DNA of 30,204 nt, taken from positions 1-30,204 of the forward strand of contig JAPZRK010000133.1 of NCBI GenBank assembly GCA_027531445.1, given 5' to 3'. This stretch comes from Leptospira sp. (GTDB taxonomy: Bacteria; Spirochaetota; Leptospiria; Leptospirales; Leptospiraceae). The notes beneath the pieces were generated by a model. The model did not search any database and was not told the DNA's origin. It saw nothing but the letters and a program-made list of their open reading frames with translations. Below are positions 8,435 through 15,193 of this stretch, in pieces. Position 1 is the stretch's first letter; each line of letters opens with the position of its first letter. Position numbers and translations under genes: made by a program.

Positions 8435-8911
8435 ATGAAAAATCAAAAAGAAGTTTTGGAGATTCTCGCCGAGGTTCTCTCCGCTGAATTAACAGCCATC
8501 AACCAATATTTCATTCATGCAAAATTATGCAAAAATTGGGGATTTTTATCTTTGGGAGACTACCTAAAAAAAGAATCCATCGAAGAAATGAAACATGCGG
8601 ACGAAGTGATCGAGAGAATCCTTTACTTTGATGGCATTCCTGATTTACAAAAATATATGAAAATCAACGTCGGAAAATCAGTGCCAGAGATGCTTGAAAA
8701 TGATCTCCAACTGGAATATAGCGCCATCGAAAGACTAAACCGAGGCATAGATATCTGTGTTGCTAAAAAAGACAATGGAACCAGGGAGTTATTAGAACGC
8801 ATTTTAGTTTCGGAGGAAGAGCATATCGATTGGATCGAAACTCAGCAAGGTTTAATCAAAGAGATCGGATTACCAAACTATCTTTCACAAAAACTTGGAG
8901 ATGAGGCATAA
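8435..8911 (+). CDS. bfr: Bacterioferritin
   Basis: Bacterioferritin forms a 24-subunit shell that oxidises Fe(II) at a dinuclear centre and stores iron, with haem at subunit interfaces. The 158-residue protein matches the standard length. All six ferroxidase ligands sit at canonical positions: Glu18, Glu51, His54, Glu94, Glu127 and His130. The haem-ligand Met52 is present in EEMKHAD, so this is a true haem-binding Bfr and not a plain ferritin. A GGAG site precedes the ATG by eight bases. No bacterioferritin-associated ferredoxin gene is beside it. Its stop codon overlaps the probable 5' end of the RNA methyltransferase gene. Confidence 0.95.
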   Translation: MKNQKEVLEILAEVLSAELTAINQYFIHAKLCKNWGFLSLGDYLKKESIEEMKHADEVIERILYFDGIPDLQKYMKINVGKSVPEMLENDLQLEYSAIERLNRGIDICVAKKDNGTRELLERILVSEEEHIDWIETQQGLIKEIGLPNYLSQKLGDEA

Positions 8912-9048
8912 AAACTTCTCAGACCGTTTATCATGCTGTCTGCGGAGAAGGACTTTCTCCGCTAGTCGAAAATGAGATCAAGCAAAATCACCTCACGGTC
9001 GTAAGCTCAAATAGAGGTGGTGTTTTTTTTACCGGTAAAAAGCAAAAT
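8908..9048 (+). other. Upstream in-frame extension of the RNA methyltransferase, lacking a standard start codon
   Basis: The methyltransferase frame stays open upstream of GTG 9049 as far as 8905. The extra peptide includes YHAVCGEGLSPLVENEIK and SSNRGGVFFTGKK, which matches the N-terminal ferredoxin-like part of RlmL-type enzymes. No ATG, GTG, TTG or CTG gives a start before that block. The best-placed codon is ATA at 8908. It has GGAG at 8897-8900 seven bases upstream and overlaps the bfr stop as ATAA. Another possibility is one extra A in the run at 8910-8914: removing it joins this frame to ATG 8901, although that ATG directly abuts the GGAG. An 8-bp hairpin (8942-8949 with 8955-8962) lies inside the segment. 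Confidence 0.65.
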
Positions 9049-10056
9049 GTGATCGATTTTGCAATACGGACTCGTTTTTCATCCCGAGTTACACTGCAAA
9101 TTTTGCAAGATAAAGCAGAAAACTATGAAGAGCTCTATCTAAACGCAAAAAAAATCCCTTGGGAAAAGTGGATTGAGCCTCACCAAACTTTTCGAATTGA
9201 TGCACAAACAAAAGATTCACTGAAAAATTCTCAATTTGCCATTCATAAATTAAAAGATGCGATTCTCGATTCATTAAGAGAAAAAAAAGTGCAGTTACCT
9301 GGCATTGAAAAAAAAGTATCAGATGTAACAATTGTTCTAAGATCATTCTTAGATAAATTTAGTCTTGAACTCTCATTTACTGGTGAATCAATCGCACGTC
9401 GCGGATATCGTTTGGAAGCTGGACTAGCTCCAGTTCGTGAACCCATTGCTCAAGCCATGATAGCGCTATCAGAATGGACACCAAACAATTGCATTGTGGA
9501 TCCAATGTGTGGTTCAGGCACTATCCTCATTGAAGCTGCATTACTTGAAAAATTAAATGGAGAGATCAACCGATACATTCTGCAAGAGTCACCAATTTTT
9601 CAGAAACTGTTTCCTGATTATCAATTTTCGAAAGCCGTCTCACCTACTCCCCTAAAAAAACACTTTTTTGGGTTTGATATCGACGCTGAAGCGATTCGTA
9701 TATCAAAAGAAAATGCGTACGAAGCTGGAGTTGAAGATTGGATTGACTTTAAGGTCGGCGATGTGTTAGATCTCAAAAATCAATTTGGTGACAGTGGACA
9801 CCTCATTACTAATCCTCCATATGGTGAACGTATCGGGAAGCCTATCGAAAACTTACGAGAGTTATACTTTCAGATGGGAAGGATGTTTAAAAATGAGTTT
9901 GGTGGATGGAAAGTAACGGTTCTTTGCGGAGAATTTGCACTTTTAGGTAAATTTGGTTTGAAAGAAAAGGTGCACCTTCCCCTGAAACATGCAAATTTAA
10001 AAGCAAAAATTGTAGATTATCAGATTCGAAAACAAGAGCCAGTGACTATATCATAA
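9049..10056 (+). CDS. THUMP-domain class I SAM-dependent RNA methyltransferase (RlmL/YpsC type)
   Basis: This family makes N2-methylguanosine in RNA; E. coli RlmL acts on 23S rRNA G2445. From GTG 9049 the protein has 335 residues: a THUMP region (about 25-125, with SLELSFTGESIARRGYRLEAGLAPV at its end), then a Rossmann-fold methyltransferase domain. That domain has the SAM motif DPMCGSGTILIEAAL (about 148-162), an acidic FGFDIDAEAI loop and the catalytic TNPPYGERIG motif. The GTG start is only the first conventional codon. Homology shows the real protein begins about 47 residues earlier (see the extension at 8908-9048). Lying between bacterioferritin and an acetyltransferase gene, it has no obvious functional partner here. 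Confidence 0.88.
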   Translation: MIDFAIRTRFSSRVTLQILQDKAENYEELYLNAKKIPWEKWIEPHQTFRIDAQTKDSLKNSQFAIHKLKDAILDSLREKKVQLPGIEKKVSDVTIVLRSFLDKFSLELSFTGESIARRGYRLEAGLAPVREPIAQAMIALSEWTPNNCIVDPMCGSGTILIEAALLEKLNGEINRYILQESPIFQKLFPDYQFSKAVSPTPLKKHFFGFDIDAEAIRISKENAYEAGVEDWIDFKVGDVLDLKNQFGDSGHLITNPPYGERIGKPIENLRELYFQMGRMFKNEFGGWKVTVLCGEFALLGKFGLKEKVHLPLKHANLKAKIVDYQIRKQEPVTIS

Positions 10057-10059
10057 ACC

Positions 10060-11208
10060 ATGAATTCAAAGGATATACTTTCAAAAGTATTTGAAATTAC
10101 TAGAGATCCCAGGGATGGTCTTCACTTTTTAGAAGAATTTAAGTCCTTATCACCTGAGAGTTTTGCCTTGTTGTTTGCAGATGCAAATACTCTACTTGAA
10201 AGTTCAGAGGCACTTTTTTCCGATATTAAACTATTGTTTCGTTTAGAACTTTATCCAATTCTTGCTCTCGAGCCTGAGTCGATTCAATACCTCAATGTTT
10301 TTTATCCGCCAACAAAGTCTCAAACGTCCAGAAGAGTCGGTTTCCCTTATCATATTATTAATATTTCTGATCATATTCGATCAGAAGTCAAAGAATGCAT
10401 TTCAAGTAAAAAAATACCAATTATTGTTTGGCCAAACGATACGATACACCTAGACGCATTTCTTTTTCAAATTGTTGATGCGCTCAATATCAACAAAGTA
10501 ATCCAACTCCATCATGATGGACCAATCTATGATGACGATACAGGAAAGGTTATATCTTTGATTCCAACAGGAGAAGAGTTACAAAACTTCAAATCGGAGT
10601 TTGCAGTCGACGAAACGGATCGTGATTTGCAATTTATTACTCTTGCGGAATCTCTTGTATCAAAACGTAATCAGGCAAAGTTTTCAGTAGTTTTAACTTC
10701 ACCTTATACTCTTTTACGTGAGTTATTTACGGTCAAAGGTAGTGGAACACTTGTAAAAAAAGAAAATCGTATCACTCATTATAAATCTATGGATGGATTA
10801 GATGAAAAAAGATTGTTTCAGTTAATCGAAACTAGTTTCCGAAAAACTTTGCAACCCAGTTTTAAAGATTCAAAGTTTACTGATTTATTTTTGGAAGAAT
10901 CATATCAAGGCTGTGCTTGGCTTGTCCAAACTGAATTTGGTTTTCTACTATCAAAATTTGCGGTGAATGAAACTGCGCGTGGAGCTGGTGTAGGAAGAGA
11001 TATTTGGGATTTAATTTCGAATCAAACTCTACCCTTATACTGGCGTTCCAAACCTAACAATAATATTAATAAATGGTATATGAAAGTAGCTCAAGGTATA
11101 GAGAAAGATCAAAATTGGTATTACTATTGGTTGGGTTTGTCCCAACACCAGATCCCTGAAATCATAAAACTTTTGAAAGATATGCCAGAAGATTTTATTC
11201 CCAATTAA
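10060..11208 (+). CDS. N-acetylglutamate synthase-like protein (vertebrate/Xanthomonas type, degenerate kinase-like domain plus GNAT)
   Basis: NAGS makes N-acetylglutamate, the first step of arginine synthesis. The C-terminal third matches the acetyltransferase domain of vertebrate-type NAGS and the bifunctional NAGS/kinase of Xanthomonas: GSGTLVKKENRITHYKSMD, a FAVNETARGAGVGRDIWDLI acetyl-CoA-binding segment, then LYWRSKPNNNINKWYMKVAQ and YYYWLGL. The N-terminal 220 residues look like an amino-acid-kinase fold (GPIYDDDTGKVISLIPTGEE resembles its late segment), but I cannot find the K-x-G-G nucleotide motif. Kinase activity is therefore unlikely. The gene starts three bases after the methyltransferase stop and is followed two bases later by a DCC gene. 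No other arg gene is nearby. It could equally be called argA-like. Confidence 0.75.
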   Translation: MNSKDILSKVFEITRDPRDGLHFLEEFKSLSPESFALLFADANTLLESSEALFSDIKLLFRLELYPILALEPESIQYLNVFYPPTKSQTSRRVGFPYHIINISDHIRSEVKECISSKKIPIIVWPNDTIHLDAFLFQIVDALNINKVIQLHHDGPIYDDDTGKVISLIPTGEELQNFKSEFAVDETDRDLQFITLAESLVSKRNQAKFSVVLTSPYTLLRELFTVKGSGTLVKKENRITHYKSMDGLDEKRLFQLIETSFRKTLQPSFKDSKFTDLFLEESYQGCAWLVQTEFGFLLSKFAVNETARGAGVGRDIWDLISNQTLPLYWRSKPNNNINKWYMKVAQGIEKDQNWYYYWLGLSQHQIPEIIKLLKDMPEDFIPN

Positions 11209-11210
11209 TT

Positions 11211-11552
11211 ATGAATCCTGTTTTTATTTATGACGGTAGCTGTAGTTTTTGTTCAAAACTTGCGACTTATTGGAAATCGCAAACAGATTCGAAGTTAGCA
11301 TATTTGTCCTTTTCTGAATTGTCAGAAGAAGAGTTACAATCGATACATCCGAGCCTATCGAAAAAAATTTGTGCCTCTGATGTTCAACTAATTGTGAATG
11401 GAAAGAGGTTGCCTGGTTTTTTTGGAATTCGTCGAATGATGTTTTGGACGAAAAAATTTCGGTGGATTGCTCCCTTTCTTTATCTTCCATTGATTCCATT
11501 TGTGGGTATACTTGTTATGATGGTTTTAAAAGCAATTCGCAACAAATTATAA
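11211..11552 (+). CDS. DCC-family thiol-disulfide oxidoreductase-like protein (DUF393)
   Basis: The 113-residue protein opens with VFIYDGSCSFCSKLATYW, the D-G-x-C-x-x-C signature (Cys11, Cys14) of the DCC family, which has a thioredoxin-like fold of poorly known function. The middle shows the family's ISF-like segment (LAYLSFSELSEEE) and the RLPGFFGIRRMM block. A hydrophobic C-terminal segment (APFLYLPLIPFVGILVMMVL, about 88-107) may anchor it in the membrane. It starts two bases after the acetyltransferase stop, so the two are probably co-transcribed. It converges with the diiron-protein gene ten bases downstream. Confidence 0.85.
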   Translation: MNPVFIYDGSCSFCSKLATYWKSQTDSKLAYLSFSELSEEELQSIHPSLSKKICASDVQLIVNGKRLPGFFGIRRMMFWTKKFRWIAPFLYLPLIPFVGILVMMVLKAIRNKL

Positions 11553-11562
11553 ATTTCTACGA

Positions 11563-12222
11563 CTAATGATTTATGGATAGTCCTATGTAGAATTGCTCTC
11601 GAGCATTTAAGGCCAACCGGTTCCCCTCGATTACTTCCATTTGCTCTTTTTCACTCAATGAAACTTCTTCTATCAAATCGAACATTCTTTTACTATGACC
11701 TTCATCCGCATCTAAATTCACTTGGAAAAATTTACCCTCGGGTAGATTTTCCAATTCTTTTAATTTTTGATAACTATTTGAAATTTTAGAATATTCTAAC
11801 TTAAGTAAATACTCATTGGCAGGTCCGAGAGCACCCAATCCATAAAAGAATCCTTTGTTTATTATTTTCTTCATGGCTTTCAAATAAGATTCAGTATGGC
11901 GTAGTTTTTTATTTGACTTTAGATCGAAATTCAGTTTACCAAGAAACTCTTCTAAAATGGAGACGTGAGTCTCATGAATGTTTCCTTCTCCCAATTCCTC
12001 CCATATATTTTCTATCAAAACTATTTTAGCTTTTTGATTTTTTGTTTTAGAAGCAACAATCAGAAACCAATCAACGAAACCAATAGAAACAAAATATTCT
12101 TGTGATAACCAAAGTATCAAATCAGATCTCGTCATAGATTGCGCACGTGAAACCAACCAGGGATGGTTGAGAACCGCATGCGATTGCACTTCTATCTTTA
12201 ATGTTTCAATCAATCGATTCAA
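11563..12222 (-). CDS. Haem-oxygenase-like diiron oxidase (HDO) family protein
   Basis: HDO enzymes (CADD, UndA, BesC, SznF) use a diiron centre in a haem-oxygenase-like helical bundle to oxidise amino acids or fatty acids. The 219-residue all-helical protein shows most of the expected ligand pattern: Glu76 and His83 in WEELGEGNIH, Glu137 in GPANEYLLKLEY, and Asp173 and His176 in NLDADEGH. The position seven before His176, His in CADD (H-x-x-x-D-x-x-H), is Asn169 here. One iron site may therefore be altered. The start is TTG 12222, overlapping the ATP-grasp stop as TTGA. Third gene of the kamA/ATP-grasp unit, so its substrate is probably the product of those enzymes. The family call is good; the reaction is unknown. 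Confidence 0.7.
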   Translation of the reverse strand: MNRLIETLKIEVQSHAVLNHPWLVSRAQSMTRSDLILWLSQEYFVSIGFVDWFLIVASKTKNQKAKIVLIENIWEELGEGNIHETHVSILEEFLGKLNFDLKSNKKLRHTESYLKAMKKIINKGFFYGLGALGPANEYLLKLEYSKISNSYQKLKELENLPEGKFFQVNLDADEGHSKRMFDLIEEVSLSEKEQMEVIEGNRLALNAREQFYIGLSINH

Positions 12223-13238
12223 ATTAAATGTAACCCTTTCCCATAATCAAATCTCTTGGAATGCCTAAAGTTCGATTCCGCTGACCTAAGAATTAATTCT
12301 AACGTGTCTGAATAGGAAACCCCACTATGTTCAAATAATTTAGGGAATAAAGAATAAATTTTGGATAATCCGGGTGTTAGGTTCAATTCCAGAAAATAAA
12401 TCGTACGATTTGATATCATATAATCAAATCTGGCAGGGCCACTGATCTCCAAATGTTCGGCAATGTTTTGACTGTAGTGTTTTATCAAATCACTTAAAGA
12501 TTTTTCCAAATCAAACACTAGAGACTCAGGCATATGCGATTTGGATTTAATATCTTCAGAGTAAACTTCTCCATCATACTTTACTCGAGCTGGTTCTGAA
12601 AGTTGGTATGAGTTTTTTTCTCCGGAAAGACCAATAGTAACATCAAAACCATCGATGTACTCTTCAACAATCAATTGATCATATTTTAAAAATAATTTTG
12701 CGGATATACTTTCCAATTCCGTTCGGTTTTGAATTATATTATCCTTTGTGACACCTAGACTTGAACCTTCTCCATTTGGTTTTATAAATATGGGAAACTT
12801 TACTTGATTTATATCCAAAGAATCGAGACTTTCATGGTGTTCTCTTTTCCAAAGATAAGAATTAGCTGTCGGTATACCCAATTTTGATACTACTTGTTTC
12901 AAAAGAAATTTATCAAGGCTCAAGATTTGTGCATAGGCATCAGAACCTGTGTGACAAAAACCTAAATATTCACATAACGCAGGAATATATGCCTCTCGGT
13001 TGCGTGAACTGTATCCTTCTACCAAATTAAATACAATAATATCCTTTTTTTTATTGGGTTCAGCATTCTCTGTTAAGAATTGAAAGACCTCGATTGGATT
13101 TTCCTTGAGAATCACTAGATAACCAAGAGACGATAGTTCATTTTGTAAAATTTTTAGCGAATCTCGTGATTCCCATTCTTGGTTATATCCATGAACACCA
13201 TTTTCGTAGATGTCAGCCGCGAGAAGAATTATTTTCAA
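12219..13238 (-). CDS. D-Ala-D-Ala-ligase-like ATP-grasp protein
   Basis: ATP-grasp ligases activate a carboxylate as acyl phosphate and join it to an amine. The 339-residue protein has the Ddl layout. The N-terminal Rossmann-like domain ends at EYLGFCHTGSDAYAQILSLDK. The ATP-binding part has KFPIFIKPNGEGSSLGV (about 147-163) and VEEYIDGFDVTIGL. The Mg-binding end reads GPARFDYMISNRTIYFLELN followed by LTPGLSKIYSLFPK. Ddl proteins usually have N-T-x-P-G-M-T there; this has LNLTPGLS. Start is TTG 13238, with a strong GGGAG (13246-13250) seven bases before it. It overlaps kamA by 26 bases. True Ddl genes normally sit with cell-wall genes, so a dedicated amino-acid ligase role is more likely. 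Confidence 0.85.
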   Translation of the reverse strand: MKIILLAADIYENGVHGYNQEWESRDSLKILQNELSSLGYLVILKENPIEVFQFLTENAEPNKKKDIIVFNLVEGYSSRNREAYIPALCEYLGFCHTGSDAYAQILSLDKFLLKQVVSKLGIPTANSYLWKREHHESLDSLDINQVKFPIFIKPNGEGSSLGVTKDNIIQNRTELESISAKLFLKYDQLIVEEYIDGFDVTIGLSGEKNSYQLSEPARVKYDGEVYSEDIKSKSHMPESLVFDLEKSLSDLIKHYSQNIAEHLEISGPARFDYMISNRTIYFLELNLTPGLSKIYSLFPKLFEHSGVSYSDTLELILRSAESNFRHSKRFDYGKGLHLI

Positions 13239-14433
13239 TCAATTTCTCCCATTCTAAATCATCAATTTCATTGTATTTGAATGTATTATCAACATCTGGT
13301 TCGTAAGAAAAGTGTATCTTTCCATTTACAGCTGAGACGAAAGCATGTTGTCTTGTTGTTTTATTATACCCCAAATACCAATTAGGTGACAATGTTATTT
13401 TTCCACCGCCGCCAGGCAAATCATTCACAAACTGTGGAATTCCCATTCCTGCAATTTTACCGCGCATATAACGGACTATTTCGATTCCTTTGCCTAACGG
13501 AGTCCTAAAACCTCTTGATCCCGGTATTAGTTCTGGATCATATAGATAGTACGCTCTTACTCTCATTTCGAGTAACTTTTTATGCAAAGTAAGCATTGTT
13601 TCATTGTCATCATTGATTCCACGCAGGAGAACTGCTTGGTTACCAACAGATACACCGGCTTTCAATAATTTTAAGATTGCATCTTTTGCCTCTTTGGTGC
13701 ACTCCTTTGCATGATTGAACTGGGTGTTGCAGAATATAGATAAATCATCGCCATTGTGTTTTTCGATGATTTTGCAAAAGCTTTCATTGATTCTAAATGG
13801 AAGAGTAACAGGATTTCGAGTACCCAACCTACAAATTTTTACATGAGGTATGGATACCAGTTCACCTAATATCCAATCGATTTTTGAGTCGGAAAGATTC
13901 AGCGGATCACCACCACTAATCACTACGTCTTCGATCTCCTTAGTTTCTCGAATGTATGAAAACGCTTTTGCCAGATCTTCTGATGTCATCCTTTCATTTG
14001 AAGACGATACCTTCCTTCCCCTCATACAATGCCTACAATAAACGCTGCAAGAGTGATTGGAAAACAAAAGTACTCGATTTGGATACATATGGGTCAACCC
14101 TCTAACGGGTGACAATCGCTCTTCATGTAACGGATCGGGAGATTCTTCTTTGGAGAGAACCGTTTCTTGGGAGTCTGGGACGATCATTCTACGAATGGGA
14201 CACTTCGTATCGAAAGGATCAGAAAGACGAATGTAGTATGGTGTTGCCGAAACATTGAGACGAATCGTATCTCGTATGCCTTCGATTTCAGATTTCGAGA
14301 GCAAGAAATATCTAGACAAATCTTCCCCGCGAACCCGATTCTGAAGTTGAGAAGTAGGATCAGTCCAATTTGTTTTTTGGTAGAGCAACTCTCGGTTTAA
14401 AATAATTTCTTCAGGAGAAGAAATGGATAACAT
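13213..14433 (-). CDS. kamA: KamA-family radical SAM aminomutase (lysine 2,3-aminomutase-like)
   Basis: These enzymes move the alpha-amino group of lysine (or glutamate, arginine) to the beta carbon using a 4Fe-4S cluster, SAM and PLP. The 406-residue protein has the cluster motif C-x3-C-x2-C at Cys129, Cys133, Cys136 (CSVYCRHC), an ISGGDPLNL segment and the PLP-lysine motif PGGGGK with Lys345. Asp299 (YYLYDPEL) and Asp338 (NDLPGGGGK) line up with the two Asp that bind the lysine side-chain amine in the clostridial enzyme, which favours lysine as substrate. It is the first gene of a three-gene overlapping minus-strand unit. There is no EpmA or EF-P gene near, so EF-P modification is less likely than a biosynthetic role. 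The ATG is preceded by AAGGA. Confidence 0.88.
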   Translation of the reverse strand: MLSISSPEEIILNRELLYQKTNWTDPTSQLQNRVRGEDLSRYFLLSKSEIEGIRDTIRLNVSATPYYIRLSDPFDTKCPIRRMIVPDSQETVLSKEESPDPLHEERLSPVRGLTHMYPNRVLLFSNHSCSVYCRHCMRGRKVSSSNERMTSEDLAKAFSYIRETKEIEDVVISGGDPLNLSDSKIDWILGELVSIPHVKICRLGTRNPVTLPFRINESFCKIIEKHNGDDLSIFCNTQFNHAKECTKEAKDAILKLLKAGVSVGNQAVLLRGINDDNETMLTLHKKLLEMRVRAYYLYDPELIPGSRGFRTPLGKGIEIVRYMRGKIAGMGIPQFVNDLPGGGGKITLSPNWYLGYNKTTRQHAFVSAVNGKIHFSYEPDVDNTFKYNEIDDLEWEKLIENNSSRG

Positions 14434-14476
14434 AACAGTGAATTCCTTACTTGCCTTCTAATCACCAAATTCTTTC

Positions 14477-15160
14477 ATGGCGGTAATGCTTGAAAATCAG
14501 ACCAAGGAAATACGAATGGTTGCCTTTGATGTAGACGGTACCATATTTTCCTCTGAATCCATAATCTTCAAGACGTATGTCCAGGCAATCGAAGAGTTTG
14601 CCACAAAGACTGGAAATATCACAAAATTACCCTCTCACGACGAAATTATGCTCCAAATCGGAAAGCCCGTTCGGGAGATATTTCTCAATCTTTTCCCTAA
14701 CCTTTCGGAAATCGAACGTGAAGGGATTTCTGCCCGGGTTTTGGAACTCTTATGTGATTCCATTCGCAATGGAGGCGGTGATTTTTACGCAGGTGTTGGT
14801 TCAACGATTCACTACCTGAAGGAAAAAGGATATGCCATCACGTGTGCATCGAATGGTCGCAGAGCTTACGTAGAGACAGTTTTGGAAACAGCAGGTGTTC
14901 TTGCCTACTTTGAGCCAATCATCGTGATCAATCAGGAAAGTATCTGCACGAAGGGAGATATCATTGCTGAATATATCAAAAAGTACCACTATTCAGCAGA
15001 TTCCATCGTGCTTATCGGTGACAGATACAGCGATTGGGAAGCCGCAAGAAACAACGGCATCCGTTTCGCATTTTGCTCCTATGGTCATGCAACAGCTGGA
15101 GAAATACCTGATTATGATTGGGAAATTCAAGAGCTCCAGTCTTTAAAAGAGTTTTTTTAA
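14477..15160 (+). CDS. HAD-superfamily hydrolase (phosphoglycolate phosphatase-like)
   Basis: HAD phosphatases use an Asp nucleophile to hydrolyse phosphate esters. The 227-residue protein has motif I as FDVDGTIF (both catalytic Asp), motif II as CASNGRR, a conserved Lys in ICTKGD and motif III as LIGDRYSDWEAARNNG. A helical cap lies between motifs I and II, as in phosphoglycolate phosphatases. The ATG at 14477 has no clear ribosome site. The in-frame ATG at 14516 follows AAGGA (14504-14508) at good spacing and may be the true start, giving 214 residues. The gene diverges from kamA across 43 bases and is followed in the same frame by the GerMN gene. Substrate unknown. Confidence 0.88.
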   Translation: MAVMLENQTKEIRMVAFDVDGTIFSSESIIFKTYVQAIEEFATKTGNITKLPSHDEIMLQIGKPVREIFLNLFPNLSEIEREGISARVLELLCDSIRNGGGDFYAGVGSTIHYLKEKGYAITCASNGRRAYVETVLETAGVLAYFEPIIVINQESICTKGDIIAEYIKKYHYSADSIVLIGDRYSDWEAARNNGIRFAFCSYGHATAGEIPDYDWEIQELQSLKEFF

Positions 15161-15193
15161 TTTCAATTTCCAGATCTTACCGATCTTTACACT

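Noticed and set aside
8942..8962. Strong 8-bp hairpin (GCGGAGAA / TTCTCCGC) after bacterioferritin, possible terminator
   Set aside because: No T-run follows it, and the bases encode the conserved CGEGLSP block of the methyltransferase N-terminus.
11563..12222. Diiron protein as a CADD-type para-aminobenzoate synthase
   Set aside because: Ligand spacing is similar but one His is Asn and the surrounding residues match poorly; the operon context points to another amino acid substrate.
12219..13238. ATP-grasp gene as the cell-wall D-Ala-D-Ala ligase ddl
   Set aside because: Fold and motifs fit, but no mur, fts or alr gene is near and it is tied to kamA; a dedicated ligase is more likely.
13213..14433. 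KamA homologue as EpmB (EF-P lysine modification)
   Set aside because: No epmA or efp is adjacent; it sits in an overlapping operon with a ligase and a diiron protein. EpmB activity is not excluded by sequence alone.
15172..15186. Small inverted repeat AGATC-TTACC-GATCT between the HAD and GerMN genes as terminator
   Set aside because: Only 5-bp arms, low G/C and no T-run afterwards.
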